NCBI GenBank assembly: GCA_023430885.1
Contig: JAEYYH010000034.1
Coordinates: 12,940 to 76,939 of the forward strand
Length of the DNA stretch: 64,000 bases
Direction: 5' to 3'
From: Bacillota bacterium
Lineage (GTDB): Bacteria; Bacillota_I; Bacilli_A; RF39; UBA660
The notes below the pieces were generated by a model. The model was not told the origin of the DNA and searched no databases. It saw nothing but the letters and a program-made list of their open reading frames with translations. Positions 24,749 to 32,210 of this stretch are shown piece after piece. The position numbers and the translations under genes were made by a program. Each line of letters begins with the position of its first letter. Positions within the stretch are counted from its first letter, which is position 1.

Positions 24749-25129
24749 ATGAAATTTTTTAAATGTAATGTATGTGGAAATGTTGTGGAACTTATTGTTA
24801 AAGGCGGCGGACAATTAGTATGCTGTAATGAATCAATGGAATTATTAGTTCCAAAAGAGCAAGAAGCTGGGAATGAAAAACATTTACCAGTAGCATCTAT
24901 GGAAGGAAATCAATTGTCAGTAAAAGTAGGAAGTATAGAGCATCCTATGGAAGAAGCACATCATATTGAATTTATTGTTATTAAATACAACAATCATGTA
25001 GAAAGAAAAAATTTAAAATATACTGACAAACCAGAAGCAGTATTTACTATTAATGAAGAATGTGATGAAATCGAAATATATGAATTTTGTAATTTACATG
25101 GTCTATGGAAAACTGTATTTACAAAATAA
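24749..25129 (+). CDS. dfx: Desulfoferrodoxin / superoxide reductase
   Basis: A 126-residue two-domain superoxide reductase (superoxide to H2O2 without making O2; typical of anaerobes). The N-terminal rubredoxin-like centre I has Cys 6, 9, 25 and 26. The catalytic centre II shows EKH at 43-45, a cluster of His in HPMEEAHHIEF near 66-74, and Cys and His in EFCNLHGLW near 112-117. All ligands appear present, so this is the full desulfoferrodoxin rather than neelaredoxin. A very strong Shine-Dalgarno (AGGAGGAGG) suggests high expression. Neighbours are the CDGSH protein and an alpha/beta hydrolase. Confidence 0.93.
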   Translation: MKFFKCNVCGNVVELIVKGGGQLVCCNESMELLVPKEQEAGNEKHLPVASMEGNQLSVKVGSIEHPMEEAHHIEFIVIKYNNHVERKNLKYTDKPEAVFTINEECDEIEIYEFCNLHGLWKTVFTK

Positions 25130-25134
25130 AATAT

Positions 25135-25162
25135 AAAAAGCAGGTACAAACTGCTTTTTTTT
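25135..25162 (+). terminator. Terminator of desulfoferrodoxin gene
   Basis: AAAAGCAG-gtacaaa-CTGCTTTT hairpin with a long T run. Confidence 0.88.
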
Positions 25163-25215
25163 ATTTCTTTTAATATAAGTATTCGAATTGAATAATAATT
25201 AATAGGAGGTTTTAT

Positions 25216-26037
25216 ATGGGATACTATATTAACACTGCATCCAATGTTAAAATATTTGTGGAAGATTTAAATCCTGATGGCACAAAAACAATCTTATTTA
25301 TTCATGGTTGGCCTGGTGATCACAATTTGTTTGAATATCAATTTGATGTGTTACCAAAAAAAGGTTATAGATGTATTGGTATAGATTGTCGAGGCTTTGG
25401 GAATTCAGATAGACCAATTGACGGATATGACTACGACACTTTATCAGATGATATTCGCTGTGTTATTGATACTCTAGATTTAAATGATATTACACTTGTA
25501 GGGCACTCGACTGGTGGTGCTATTTGTGTTAGATATATGGCTAGACATAATGGACACAGGGTATCAAAATTAGTACTTTGTGCGGCGGCTGCACCAAGTC
25601 TTATAGAGCGCTCTTACTTTCCGTATGGATTACCAAAAAAAACTGTAACTGATATAATAGAAATGACAAATAATGATCGACCTAAAATGATAAGAGATTT
25701 TGGTAATTTAATTTTTTTCAAGTATGTGACTGAGCCGTTAGCAGATTGGATATTTCAAATAGGTTTAAAAGCATCAGGATGGGCAACATCCGCTATTGCT
25801 AATACATGGCTTGGGGAAGAGGGCTTATTTGACGATCTAAAAAAAATAAATGTCCCAACATTAATTCTTCATAGTATGCATGATAAAGTTTGCCTATTTC
25901 CATTAGCTATAGCGCAAAAAGACAGTATTAAAAATTCTAGAATTGTTGTTTTTGAAAATAGTGGTCACTTTTTATTTTATGATGAACACAAAAAATTTAA
26001 TGAAGAATTAGCAAAATTTATTGAAGAAAAGATTTAG
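25216..26037 (+). CDS. Alpha/beta hydrolase (haloperoxidase/esterase-like)
   Basis: A 273-residue alpha/beta hydrolase. Oxyanion motif HGWPGD near residue 30, nucleophile elbow GHSTGG near 96-101, acid Asp in HSMHDKV near 222, and catalytic His in NSGHFLFYDE near 250 complete the triad. The motif set is close to non-heme chloroperoxidase/arylesterase relatives; substrate unknown. No signal peptide, so cytoplasmic. AGGAGG precedes the ATG. Monocistronic between two terminators. Confidence 0.85.
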   Translation: MGYYINTASNVKIFVEDLNPDGTKTILFIHGWPGDHNLFEYQFDVLPKKGYRCIGIDCRGFGNSDRPIDGYDYDTLSDDIRCVIDTLDLNDITLVGHSTGGAICVRYMARHNGHRVSKLVLCAAAAPSLIERSYFPYGLPKKTVTDIIEMTNNDRPKMIRDFGNLIFFKYVTEPLADWIFQIGLKASGWATSAIANTWLGEEGLFDDLKKINVPTLILHSMHDKVCLFPLAIAQKDSIKNSRIVVFENSGHFLFYDEHKKFNEELAKFIEEKI

Positions 26038-26057
26038 TTAAATTACTAGAAAAAAAT

Positions 26058-26080
26058 AAAAACAAGTAAAACTTGTTTTT
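26058..26080. terminator. Bidirectional terminator between hydrolase and DUF5661 gene
   Basis: AAAAACAAG-taaaa-CTTGTTTTT hairpin, usable in both directions. Confidence 0.82.
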
Positions 26081-26089
26081 ATTATATAT

Positions 26090-26356
26090 TTATAAAATAT
26101 TCCTGTTCTCTATTAAAAATTTTTCATATATACCTAAACCATATTCTTTATTATAATAATTTGGAAATTCATTCAAATGCGCTAATGCTATTTTTGCAGT
26201 TAAAATAAGATCATCTTTTGTAACATTTGTTTCTTTATTTACTAAACCATGTTCTAATTCTATATTAAGCCCAGTTAGAAAATCAAAAATTGTAAACTCA
26301 TTAAAAATTATATTTAGTTGATTAGCTGCATTAACTGCATCTTCTAATTTATACAT
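26090..26356 (-). CDS. DUF5661-like protein
   Basis: An 88-residue soluble protein. The stretch FDFLTGLNIELEHG, then TNVTKDDLILTAKIALAHLN and EFPNYYNKEYGLGIYE, matches small proteins annotated as DUF5661 (pattern: LxxGxxxELEHG...TNVT.DD...T.KIALAHL.E.PDYY). Function unknown for the family. GGTGATTAA supports the start. It is divergent from the small membrane protein gene at 26411, and the two -10 boxes lie within the roughly 55-bp gap. Confidence 0.78.
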   Translation of the reverse strand: MYKLEDAVNAANQLNIIFNEFTIFDFLTGLNIELEHGLVNKETNVTKDDLILTAKIALAHLNEFPNYYNKEYGLGIYEKFLIENRNIL

Positions 26357-26410
26357 TTAATCACCATAATATTATATGTCTTTTATGATATAATGCTTAC
26401 AGGTGATACC

Positions 26411-26614
26411 ATGGCAAGAAACAAAATGATTATTACATTTATAGTTATAGTACTAATATTAATGTATATAAGTGTAATTGGTCTGATTTTAATCAATAAT
26501 GAGCATGACGTGATTTCTATATGTCTTGTCACTATTATAATGTTAATTTTTGCTGGCTGTGTATATAAAGGACTTTTTGAATATAAAAAAGATAATGAAA
26601 ATATATCAAAATAA
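26411..26614 (+). CDS. Small two-helix membrane protein
   Basis: A 67-residue protein with two hydrophobic segments (about residues 7-27 and 34-52) and a charged C-terminus KKDNENISK. AGGTGATACC supports the ATG at 26411; an upstream in-frame ATG at 26393 overlaps the TATAAT (26389-26394), which lies only 16 nt before the chosen start. No family recognised. Confidence 0.55.
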   Translation: MARNKMIITFIVIVLILMYISVIGLILINNEHDVISICLVTIIMLIFAGCVYKGLFEYKKDNENISK

Positions 26615-26639
26615 AAAAGCTGCTTAATATAATTATCTT

Positions 26640-26664
26640 AAGGAGTAGAAATACTTCTTTTTTC
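26640..26664 (+). terminator. Terminator after small membrane protein gene
   Basis: AAGGAGTA-gaaa-TACTTCTT stem (one G.U) with T run; runs directly into the next promoter. Confidence 0.72.
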
Positions 26665-26693
26665 TTGACAATACAAGACAAAAATATTAATAT
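26665..26693 (+). promoter_or_regulatory. Promoter of the 640-residue unknown gene
   Basis: TTGACA (26665-26670), 17-nt spacer, TAATAT (26688-26693). Confidence 0.65.
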
Positions 26694-26716
26694 AAATAGA
26701 CAATGGAGGAACAAGC

Positions 26717-28639
26717 ATGCAAAATCAAGAGACAGATAGCCTTTATTTTAGTTATTTTATTAACCTTTATACAAATTCTGGAGACCTAGAGGCAGTTGAA
26801 GAAATCAGAAATATAAAATTAAAGTATCCTACATTTCCTTTCGAAAATTATGTAAAAGGTGTTTTCACTGATGCCCACATTACATATTATGGTCTGGATT
26901 TTTTGCTTGCAACTTCCAAATTACGAGATGCTACTATTTATAACTATGGTCTTAATGGACAAAATGAAAAAAACAAAGTACAACTTTTACTAATTTCATC
27001 TAACTTAAAACGTTTATCTAATGAATTTGCTATTAACGATAATTTTAGTTTGGTGGACTTAGAAAAAATAAATGTTATTTTAACAGAAATGGATATATTT
27101 GAATTTATTAACGCTATTGTTAATAAACCAAATGGAATAAATATAATCAAGGATATTATAAATAAAAATACTGAATATTATAATATTCAATTCTTATCAA
27201 ATAATTTTGATTTACTTGGTAGAGAACAATTTATTTTAAAATATGTATGTGATGAAAATTTTTATAAATTTATAAGTGTTATAGACAACAACTATCTAAA
27301 TACTAATATTAGAGTAGAAGAATTTCTACAAAAATATGATAAATATAGTGATGTGTTCACTAAACTGAATAGTCAAAATTTAAATGTAGAAAGAACAAAC
27401 AAGTTAAATGCAGCTTTATTTGCTAGTTATATTCTTCCTTTTGATATTAATACAATTGATGATATAGATAACTATTATGAAACTAGATATAATGCAATGC
27501 TTAAAATAATTAAAAACAGAGGTATACATGCGGCCAAAGGAATTATTGCTAAAGTTTATTATAATTGCGAATATGATCAATTAAGGTTACATATAAAAGA
27601 TGCTAAAAAAACTTTTGAAAATAGCAATTACAATTATCAAAATTTAAAAAAATATTTTAAAATAACGGATCTAGAAACTCATGATGAAGTATTAAAATTT
27701 ATTAATGATTTAAAATATGAAAGTAACATAATAAAAATAATAGGGGATAAACAAAAAGAAGTGGCTTCTAATGACATTATAAACAAGTTATCAAATTTCA
27801 CAATTGTAAAAGAAAATGAGATTATTCACTTAAAAGGTGAAGAATTTATTTTATTGTTACATAAAATAAAAGGTTATGGAAGTTATGAAATGGCTTCAAA
27901 AATATATGATGATCCAAGTTGGTGGTTATCCAATCCAGAAACTAAAGAATATATTTCAACAAGTTTGTGTAATGAAAGATTTTTTGGTCTAGTGGAAGGA
28001 ACCGGTTATATTTTAGGTTTTAATAAGTTGCCAAAAGGTTCTATTATTGGTATGGGCACTGAAGATATTTATATGTCTAGAAAAATAGCTAGAAATAATC
28101 TTAATAACAGTAAGAATCGTTTTTTATTAGCTAATGATTTAGTTGAAAATTCAAAAAAACTTTATAATGAAGTCGCTATAAAAAGAATTGTAAACGGTAT
28201 TCCTATAACTCCAAATTTGGTATTTACTCAAGATAACTATAGTTCTAAAGAAATAGATGTAGCAAAATTTTTTAGGATACCTATATGCATTCTTGATTCT
28301 AAAATCTATTCTGATAAAATGCTTGAAAGACAAAAATTTTATTTAGAAAATAATGAGTTTACTAAATATATAATTTCATTAAAACAAATGTATTTTAGTT
28401 TTATTAATAATTATGAAATAATTTACAAATATTTTTCTTTTTTTCAAATGAAGAAAAATTTAGAGGATATAGTAGATTCATTTTTAAATAGTCAAATTAA
28501 TGATAAAATTAAATTCTATGATTTAATTAATATGGTAAGAGAATATGGAAGACTTATTGATGCCAAAAATTATATTGATGAAGCATATGATTTTTTAGAT
28601 ATAAAAGAAATTGAAGCAAAGATAAAGAAAAAGATATAA
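26717..28639 (+). CDS. Large hypothetical protein, helical N-terminal region plus unknown C-terminal domain
   Basis: A 640-residue soluble protein that I cannot assign. Residues 1-370 look helical and charged with no motif. Residues about 375-530 look like a compact domain: HKIKGYGSYEMASKIYDDPS, ISTSLCNERFFG, a glycine-rich turn ILGFNKLPKGSIIGMG, then LYNEVAIKR, ITPNLVFTQ and AKFFRIPICILDSKIY. The 'NEV-x-R ... P-x-hVF ... A-x-FxIPIxhhD' ordering recalls domains seen in large uncharacterised gut-Firmicutes proteins (impression only). The C-terminus is again charged and helical. Own promoter, GGAGG site and strong terminator: a monocistronic gene directly before tRNA-Ala. No signal peptide. Confidence 0.6.
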   Translation: MQNQETDSLYFSYFINLYTNSGDLEAVEEIRNIKLKYPTFPFENYVKGVFTDAHITYYGLDFLLATSKLRDATIYNYGLNGQNEKNKVQLLLISSNLKRLSNEFAINDNFSLVDLEKINVILTEMDIFEFINAIVNKPNGINIIKDIINKNTEYYNIQFLSNNFDLLGREQFILKYVCDENFYKFISVIDNNYLNTNIRVEEFLQKYDKYSDVFTKLNSQNLNVERTNKLNAALFASYILPFDINTIDDIDNYYETRYNAMLKIIKNRGIHAAKGIIAKVYYNCEYDQLRLHIKDAKKTFENSNYNYQNLKKYFKITDLETHDEVLKFINDLKYESNIIKIIGDKQKEVASNDIINKLSNFTIVKENEIIHLKGEEFILLLHKIKGYGSYEMASKIYDDPSWWLSNPETKEYISTSLCNERFFGLVEGTGYILGFNKLPKGSIIGMGTEDIYMSRKIARNNLNNSKNRFLLANDLVENSKKLYNEVAIKRIVNGIPITPNLVFTQDNYSSKEIDVAKFFRIPICILDSKIYSDKMLERQKFYLENNEFTKYIISLKQMYFSFINNYEIIYKYFSFFQMKKNLEDIVDSFLNSQINDKIKFYDLINMVREYGRLIDAKNYIDEAYDFLDIKEIEAKIKKKI

Positions 28640-28653
28640 TTCGATATCTTTTT
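28627..28653 (+). terminator. Terminator overlapping the stop codon of 26717-28639
   Basis: GAAAAAGATAT / ATATCTTTTTC stem; the TAA stop is in the hairpin. Confidence 0.75.
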
Positions 28654-28675
28654 CTCTGTTTTATTATAAAATGTA

Positions 28676-28705
28676 TTGACAACATAAAAAAATAGATGTT
28701 ATAAT
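28676..28705 (+). promoter_or_regulatory. Promoter of tRNA-Ala
   Basis: TTGACA (28676-28681), 18-nt spacer, TATAAT (28700-28705) with extended -10 TG. Confidence 0.85.
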
Positions 28706-28725
28706 ACAAGAGCATTAATTGATTT

Positions 28726-28802
28726 GGGGAATTAGCTCAGTTGGCTAGAGCACCTGCCTTGCACGCAGGGGGTCAAGGGTTCGAGTCCCTTATTCTCCAC
28801 CA
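28726..28802 (+). tRNA. tRNA-Ala (TGC)
   Basis: Anticodon loop CTTGCAC between CCTGC and GCAGG, acceptor GGGGAAT/ATTCTCC with one G.U pair, encoded CCA. A single-gene transcription unit. Confidence 0.97.
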
Positions 28803-28834
28803 AATTTATTAATAACTCATAATTTTATGAGTGT

Positions 28835-28867
28835 AAAAGTTAACATTTTATGTTAACTTTTTTTTTT
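28835..28867 (+). terminator. Terminator of tRNA-Ala
   Basis: AAAAGTTAACA / TGTTAACTTTT stem with a long T run; a second small hairpin (ACTCATAA / TTATGAGT) lies just before it. Confidence 0.9.
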
Positions 28868-28948
28868 CTTAATAGAAGGTTTTGTATAATAAATATAAAA
28901 ATGCATAAATATAATAAAGAATTTTCAAAATAAATGGTGGAGGAAGAT

Positions 28949-29380
28949 ATGCTTGATAAAACAAGAAAAAATGATAAAAAATGGTTGGCTTTGTTAATTA
29001 CTCTACACTTGTTTTGTTTAATAACAAGTGGCTGTACTAATAATAAAAAATCAGATATTGATACAAATCAGCCAAATACAGTAGATAATGAAGATGTTGT
29101 AGGTGATAAAGAAGTTGGTGTTTTTAAACTAACTAAAACATCATTAGTGTATGAAAATGGCAGTTCAACACTAATTACCTCAGTTTATAACACATCAAAC
29201 GAGACACAATATATTAAATCATTTAATATAGTGATAAAAGATGATTCAGATAATGTAATGATTACTTTGTTAGGATACATTGGAGAAGAAATACCTAGTG
29301 GTGATACTAGACAAATAACTAGTAGTAGTGACTTAGACTTAAGTAAAGCAGCTAGTGTTGAGTATACAATAAACAAATAA
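28949..29380 (+). CDS. Predicted lipoprotein with FxLYD-like domain
   Basis: A 143-residue exported protein: a charged start (KTRKNDKK), a hydrophobic signal segment (about residues 13-27), then a lipobox-like ITSGC, followed by an Asp/Asn-rich linker. The C-terminal ~85 residues form a beta-sandwich-like domain (FKLTKTSLVYENGSSTLITS ... YNTSNETQYIKSF ... IPSGDTRQI) with the layout of FxLYD domains. GGTGGAGG supports the ATG at 28949 over the ATG at 28934. The protein at 63190 has the same anchor-plus-domain layout. Role unknown; cell-surface location inferred. Confidence 0.68.
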   Translation: MLDKTRKNDKKWLALLITLHLFCLITSGCTNNKKSDIDTNQPNTVDNEDVVGDKEVGVFKLTKTSLVYENGSSTLITSVYNTSNETQYIKSFNIVIKDDSDNVMITLLGYIGEEIPSGDTRQITSSSDLDLSKAASVEYTINK

Positions 29381-29384
29381 AATT

Positions 29385-29417
29385 AATAGCTATTCAATTT
29401 TATTGAATAGCTATTTT
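29385..29417 (+). terminator. Terminator of the FxLYD lipoprotein gene
   Basis: AATAGCTATTCAAT / ATTGAATAGCTATT long near-perfect stem followed by a T run. Confidence 0.9.
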
Positions 29418-29517
29418 TTGTTTATTTTTTTAGTATAAATTATTATTACTTACCCATAATTATAAAAGACAACACATATTAACTACAGTTTTCTAATATT
29501 ATTTTATAGGTGGTAAT

Positions 29518-29742
29518 ATGCTTATAAGAATTTTTTTCTTTTTAACGGGGTTTGGTTTAACAGTAGTAGGTTTTGTTTATATAATAGCGTATTTAAATTT
29601 ATTAACAATTGGGTATAATTTTGATGAATATGTTAATTTTATTATTAGACAGCCTGAATGTTTTTACGCAATAATAGGAATAATAATTATGCTTATTTGC
29701 ATTTTTATACCAGGAGGAAAAAAAGATGAACTATATATATGA
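29518..29742 (+). CDS. Small two-helix membrane protein
   Basis: A 74-residue protein with two hydrophobic helices (about 3-30 and 51-66), a loop YNFDEYVNFIIRQPECF between them, and the end GGKKDELYI. This resembles a short conserved membrane protein found next to DUF3603 genes in low-GC Gram-positives (from memory of the pattern; unverified). AGGTGG precedes the ATG. Its end overlaps the next gene by 17 nt in another frame, so translation is coupled. Confidence 0.65.
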   Translation: MLIRIFFFLTGFGLTVVGFVYIIAYLNLLTIGYNFDEYVNFIIRQPECFYAIIGIIIMLICIFIPGGKKDELYI

Positions 29743-30355
29743 CATTTTACTTAATTTTAATAATGAATATTACGAATTTTATGATTGGAATGCTGATGAT
29801 AAATTAACTCATATTCGAAAAATACCAATTTTTAAAATTTCAGATGAAGCACTTAAAAATATTATATATAATGAAGTCACTGTAGATGATGATTTATTAA
29901 AAAAGATTAAAAATAGAACTGAAGTATTTAGTAAAAATTATGTTGATATTTTAAATTATGCCTGCCTAGTATGCAATGACAAAAAAGTTGTTGCTATACG
30001 ATGCAATGATAGGGGAAAAATAATAGGGAAAAGTGATCTATTAATAGATGAACATAATGAAATAATTGCTGTACTTGATAGATATACAGATTATGATTTG
30101 AATTATAAAATTTTCAGTGTTAATGAAATTGTTGATTTTAAAACTAGAAAAGAAGTAAAAATGCAAAAATTTATATTAAAAGAAATTGATAAACAAGCAA
30201 CGAGTAAACTAGAATACTTATTATATGAATGCAATAATGAAACTTGTAATAATAGAGAAACTATAATTAGAAAAATTAAGAATAGTTTAGACAGTGAACA
30301 TATTGAAGATATATATAACTTTTTGAAGTTGGCAGCTAATCAAAAAAAAGTATAA
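29726..30355 (+). CDS. DUF3603-like protein
   Basis: A 209-residue soluble protein. The start MNYIYDILLNFNNEYYEFYD, then LTHIRKIPIFKIS and later VVAIRCNDRGKIIGKSDLLI, fits the DUF3603 family of Firmicutes proteins of unknown function. AGGAGG inside the end of the upstream gene provides the Shine-Dalgarno. It is coupled to the small membrane protein and followed 41 nt later by a lipoprotein gene, so a three-gene operon is likely. The family call is by pattern, moderately sure. Confidence 0.68.
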   Translation: MNYIYDILLNFNNEYYEFYDWNADDKLTHIRKIPIFKISDEALKNIIYNEVTVDDDLLKKIKNRTEVFSKNYVDILNYACLVCNDKKVVAIRCNDRGKIIGKSDLLIDEHNEIIAVLDRYTDYDLNYKIFSVNEIVDFKTRKEVKMQKFILKEIDKQATSKLEYLLYECNNETCNNRETIIRKIKNSLDSEHIEDIYNFLKLAANQKKV

Positions 30356-30396
30356 TTTTTATAAATGATATCAAAATATAAATAAGGAGGATATAA

Positions 30397-30942
30397 ATGA
30401 AGAAGATTACTGCACTAATAGTCACAATATTACTTATGACGGGATGTAGTTTTACAAAAGATTTAGATAATACACCAACAAAAAAAGTTGAGGCCTTATT
30501 AAATAATTTTCAAACTTTGGATAGCTCAGTATTATCTGATTTAGATAAGGTTGTAGATCGTGAAACATCGTTTAGTAATGAACAAAAAGAAAAATATAAA
30601 AAAATTATCAAAACAAATTATCAAAAGCTTACTTACACTATAAAAGAAGCTGTTGAAGATGGTGATGAAGCAGTTGTGACTGCTGAAATAGAAGTAATAG
30701 ATTACACAAAAGTATTAAATGATTCAGACTCTTATTTAGAAGAACATCCTGAAGAATTTGAAACAGACGGGAAATACGATGAAAATAAATATTTAGATTA
30801 TCGTTTAGAACAGTTAAAAGCTGCCAAAGATAAAGTTACTTATACTCTTGATTTTACTTTGACAAAAGTTGATGAAGAATGGACAATTGATAGTTTAACG
30901 AATGAAATTCGAGATAAAATTAATGGTACTTATGAAAAATAA
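30397..30942 (+). CDS. Predicted lipoprotein (NTF2-like/DUF4878-type fold possible)
   Basis: A 181-residue lipoprotein: signal KKITALIVTILLMTGC with a clean lipobox LMTGC at residues 13-17. The mature part has a helix with KKVEALLNNFQTLD, a central beta region (YTIKEAVEDGDEAVVTAEIE) and an ending LTKVDEEWTIDSL. This ordering is common in small lipoproteins with an NTF2-like/DUF4878-type domain (inference). AAGGAGG precedes the ATG. Probably last gene of the operon from 29518. Confidence 0.72.
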   Translation: MKKITALIVTILLMTGCSFTKDLDNTPTKKVEALLNNFQTLDSSVLSDLDKVVDRETSFSNEQKEKYKKIIKTNYQKLTYTIKEAVEDGDEAVVTAEIEVIDYTKVLNDSDSYLEEHPEEFETDGKYDENKYLDYRLEQLKAAKDKVTYTLDFTLTKVDEEWTIDSLTNEIRDKINGTYEK

Positions 30943-30943
30943 A

Positions 30944-30972
30944 AAGATTAAATTCTATTAGAATTTAATCTT
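30944..30972. terminator. Bidirectional terminator between lipoprotein and metallophosphoesterase genes
   Basis: AAGATTAAATTC-tatta-GAATTTAATCTT perfect 12-bp stem. It contains the stop codon of the minus-strand gene. Confidence 0.82.
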
Positions 30973-31825
30973 CTTTTACTATACGATAGAAATTAGCAGA
31001 TGGCCTATTAAATAATCTAATAGGCAGTTCACTTGTCCCGATGCCACTAGATATATATAGATCTGTGTCTTCCAAACTATAATGTTCTTTATAATATTTT
31101 TTACAACCATCTGGTAAAATTATTGCTCCAATAATAGGTAATCTTACTTGGCCGTTATGTGAGTGACCTGCCATAACGATGTCAAATTTAGAATAATCTA
31201 TGTCATCTATATAATCAGGTTCATGCATTAATAATATACTGTAAGTACTATGATAATCACTGCTATTCAAGTAATCCATAATAACTTCGCTTTTATCTTT
31301 AATATTCTTTGTGGTAAAAGTATTATTACTTATACCAGCTATAAATATAGAATCATAGCTATTATTATATATAATATCATATGTATCATTTAAGTTAATA
31401 AATCCACAATCTTCAATTAATACACTCCATTTTTTATATGGATAATCATGATTACCATCTATTGCATATTTATTTATACTAGCTTTCAATTTGCTTAATA
31501 CTTCTACTAGTTCTTTGTATTGTTTGTTTGTAATACTATCATCAACTAAATCACCAGTTAACACAATTATATCTGGTTTTAAACTATTAATATTATCAAC
31601 AATTTTCTCCAGAGCTTTTTTAGTAACACTTCGATTACCATAATGAATATCAGATATCTGAGCTATTTTTAAACCATTATAATCTTTTGAAATTGTACTA
31701 CTCTTGACTTTATATTCTTTTACTATGAAGCCTGTTGTTCCAACAAACATAGCATATAAATATACTACAACTCCTAATAAAAACAAAAGCAATATAGTAA
31801 TTAAAATTTTTGATTTCAAACTCAT
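30965..31825 (-). CDS. Membrane-anchored metallophosphoesterase (YkuE-like)
   Basis: A 286-residue calcineurin-like phosphoesterase. After an N-terminal membrane helix (about residues 7-30) the metal-site motifs appear in order: QISDIHYG (D, H), VLTGDLVDD (GD), DGNHDY (GNHD), LLMHEP (H) and MAGHSHNGQ (GHxH). This is the di-metal site of YkuE/YpbG-type enzymes, which act on phosphodiesters or lipid-linked phosphates at the membrane (known for relatives; substrate not predictable). GGTGGTAGT upstream serves as ribosome site. It is followed by a bidirectional terminator and shares the minus strand with the coat-like gene. Confidence 0.9.
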   Translation of the reverse strand: MSLKSKILITILLLFLLGVVVYLYAMFVGTTGFIVKEYKVKSSTISKDYNGLKIAQISDIHYGNRSVTKKALEKIVDNINSLKPDIIVLTGDLVDDSITNKQYKELVEVLSKLKASINKYAIDGNHDYPYKKWSVLIEDCGFINLNDTYDIIYNNSYDSIFIAGISNNTFTTKNIKDKSEVIMDYLNSSDYHSTYSILLMHEPDYIDDIDYSKFDIVMAGHSHNGQVRLPIIGAIILPDGCKKYYKEHYSLEDTDLYISSGIGTSELPIRLFNRPSANFYRIVKED

Positions 31826-31912
31826 ACTACCACCATATTCATTTTATCATATCTTACTAACTCTTATGACAAAATAAAACAATGTTTTTAAACTTTACAA
31901 GTATTTTGTATA

Positions 31913-32158
31913 TTAATAAGGTCCATAATAATAAGGAGGATAGTAATAAGGAGGATAATAGTAGTTATTATAATAATTTGGCCTATTATATCCACCATAG
32001 AAAAAAGGTGCTGCAAGTCCGCCGGCTAAACCACCTAATAGAAATGGACCTAAAAAGCCAAAGCGATCATCGTTATATCTATTGTATCGATTATATCGAT
32101 TATATCTATTATATCCACCATAGTAATTATTTGGACTAAATTGATATCTTCCGTTCAT
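31913..32158 (-). CDS. Tyr/Asn/Gly/Pro-rich small protein, spore-coat-like
   Basis: An 81-residue protein of extreme composition. It has a tandem YNR repeat (four copies), a hydrophobic glycine-rich centre FLGPFLLGGLAGGLAAPFFY, and a tail of alternating PPYYY blocks. Such Tyr/Gly/Asn-rich small proteins with a GGLAGG core are typical of spore coat or exosporium proteins that become cross-linked (known tendency; not an assignment). The AAAGGAG site before the ATG is strong, confirming that it is a real gene and not a shadow. Divergent from the M29 aminopeptidase. Confidence 0.72.
   Translation of the reverse strand: MNGRYQFSPNNYYGGYNRYNRYNRYNRYNDDRFGFLGPFLLGGLAGGLAAPFFYGGYNRPNYYNNYYYPPYYYPPYYYGPY
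32075..32110 (-). repeat. Tandem 9-bp repeat encoding (YNR)4
   Basis: Four 9-bp units, plus-strand form ATATCTATT / GTATCGATT / ATATCGATT / ATATCTATT, differing only at synonymous positions. Confidence 0.85.
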
Positions 32159-32210
32159 ATTTTAGTCTCCTTTCATATTATATTATGAAATAGAAAGTAA
32201 TAGGTGATTT

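Noticed and set aside
31882..32139. Plus-strand 85-codon ORF with many Tyr/His
   Set aside because: Shadow of the coat-like gene on the minus strand, which has a strong Shine-Dalgarno; the plus frame has none.
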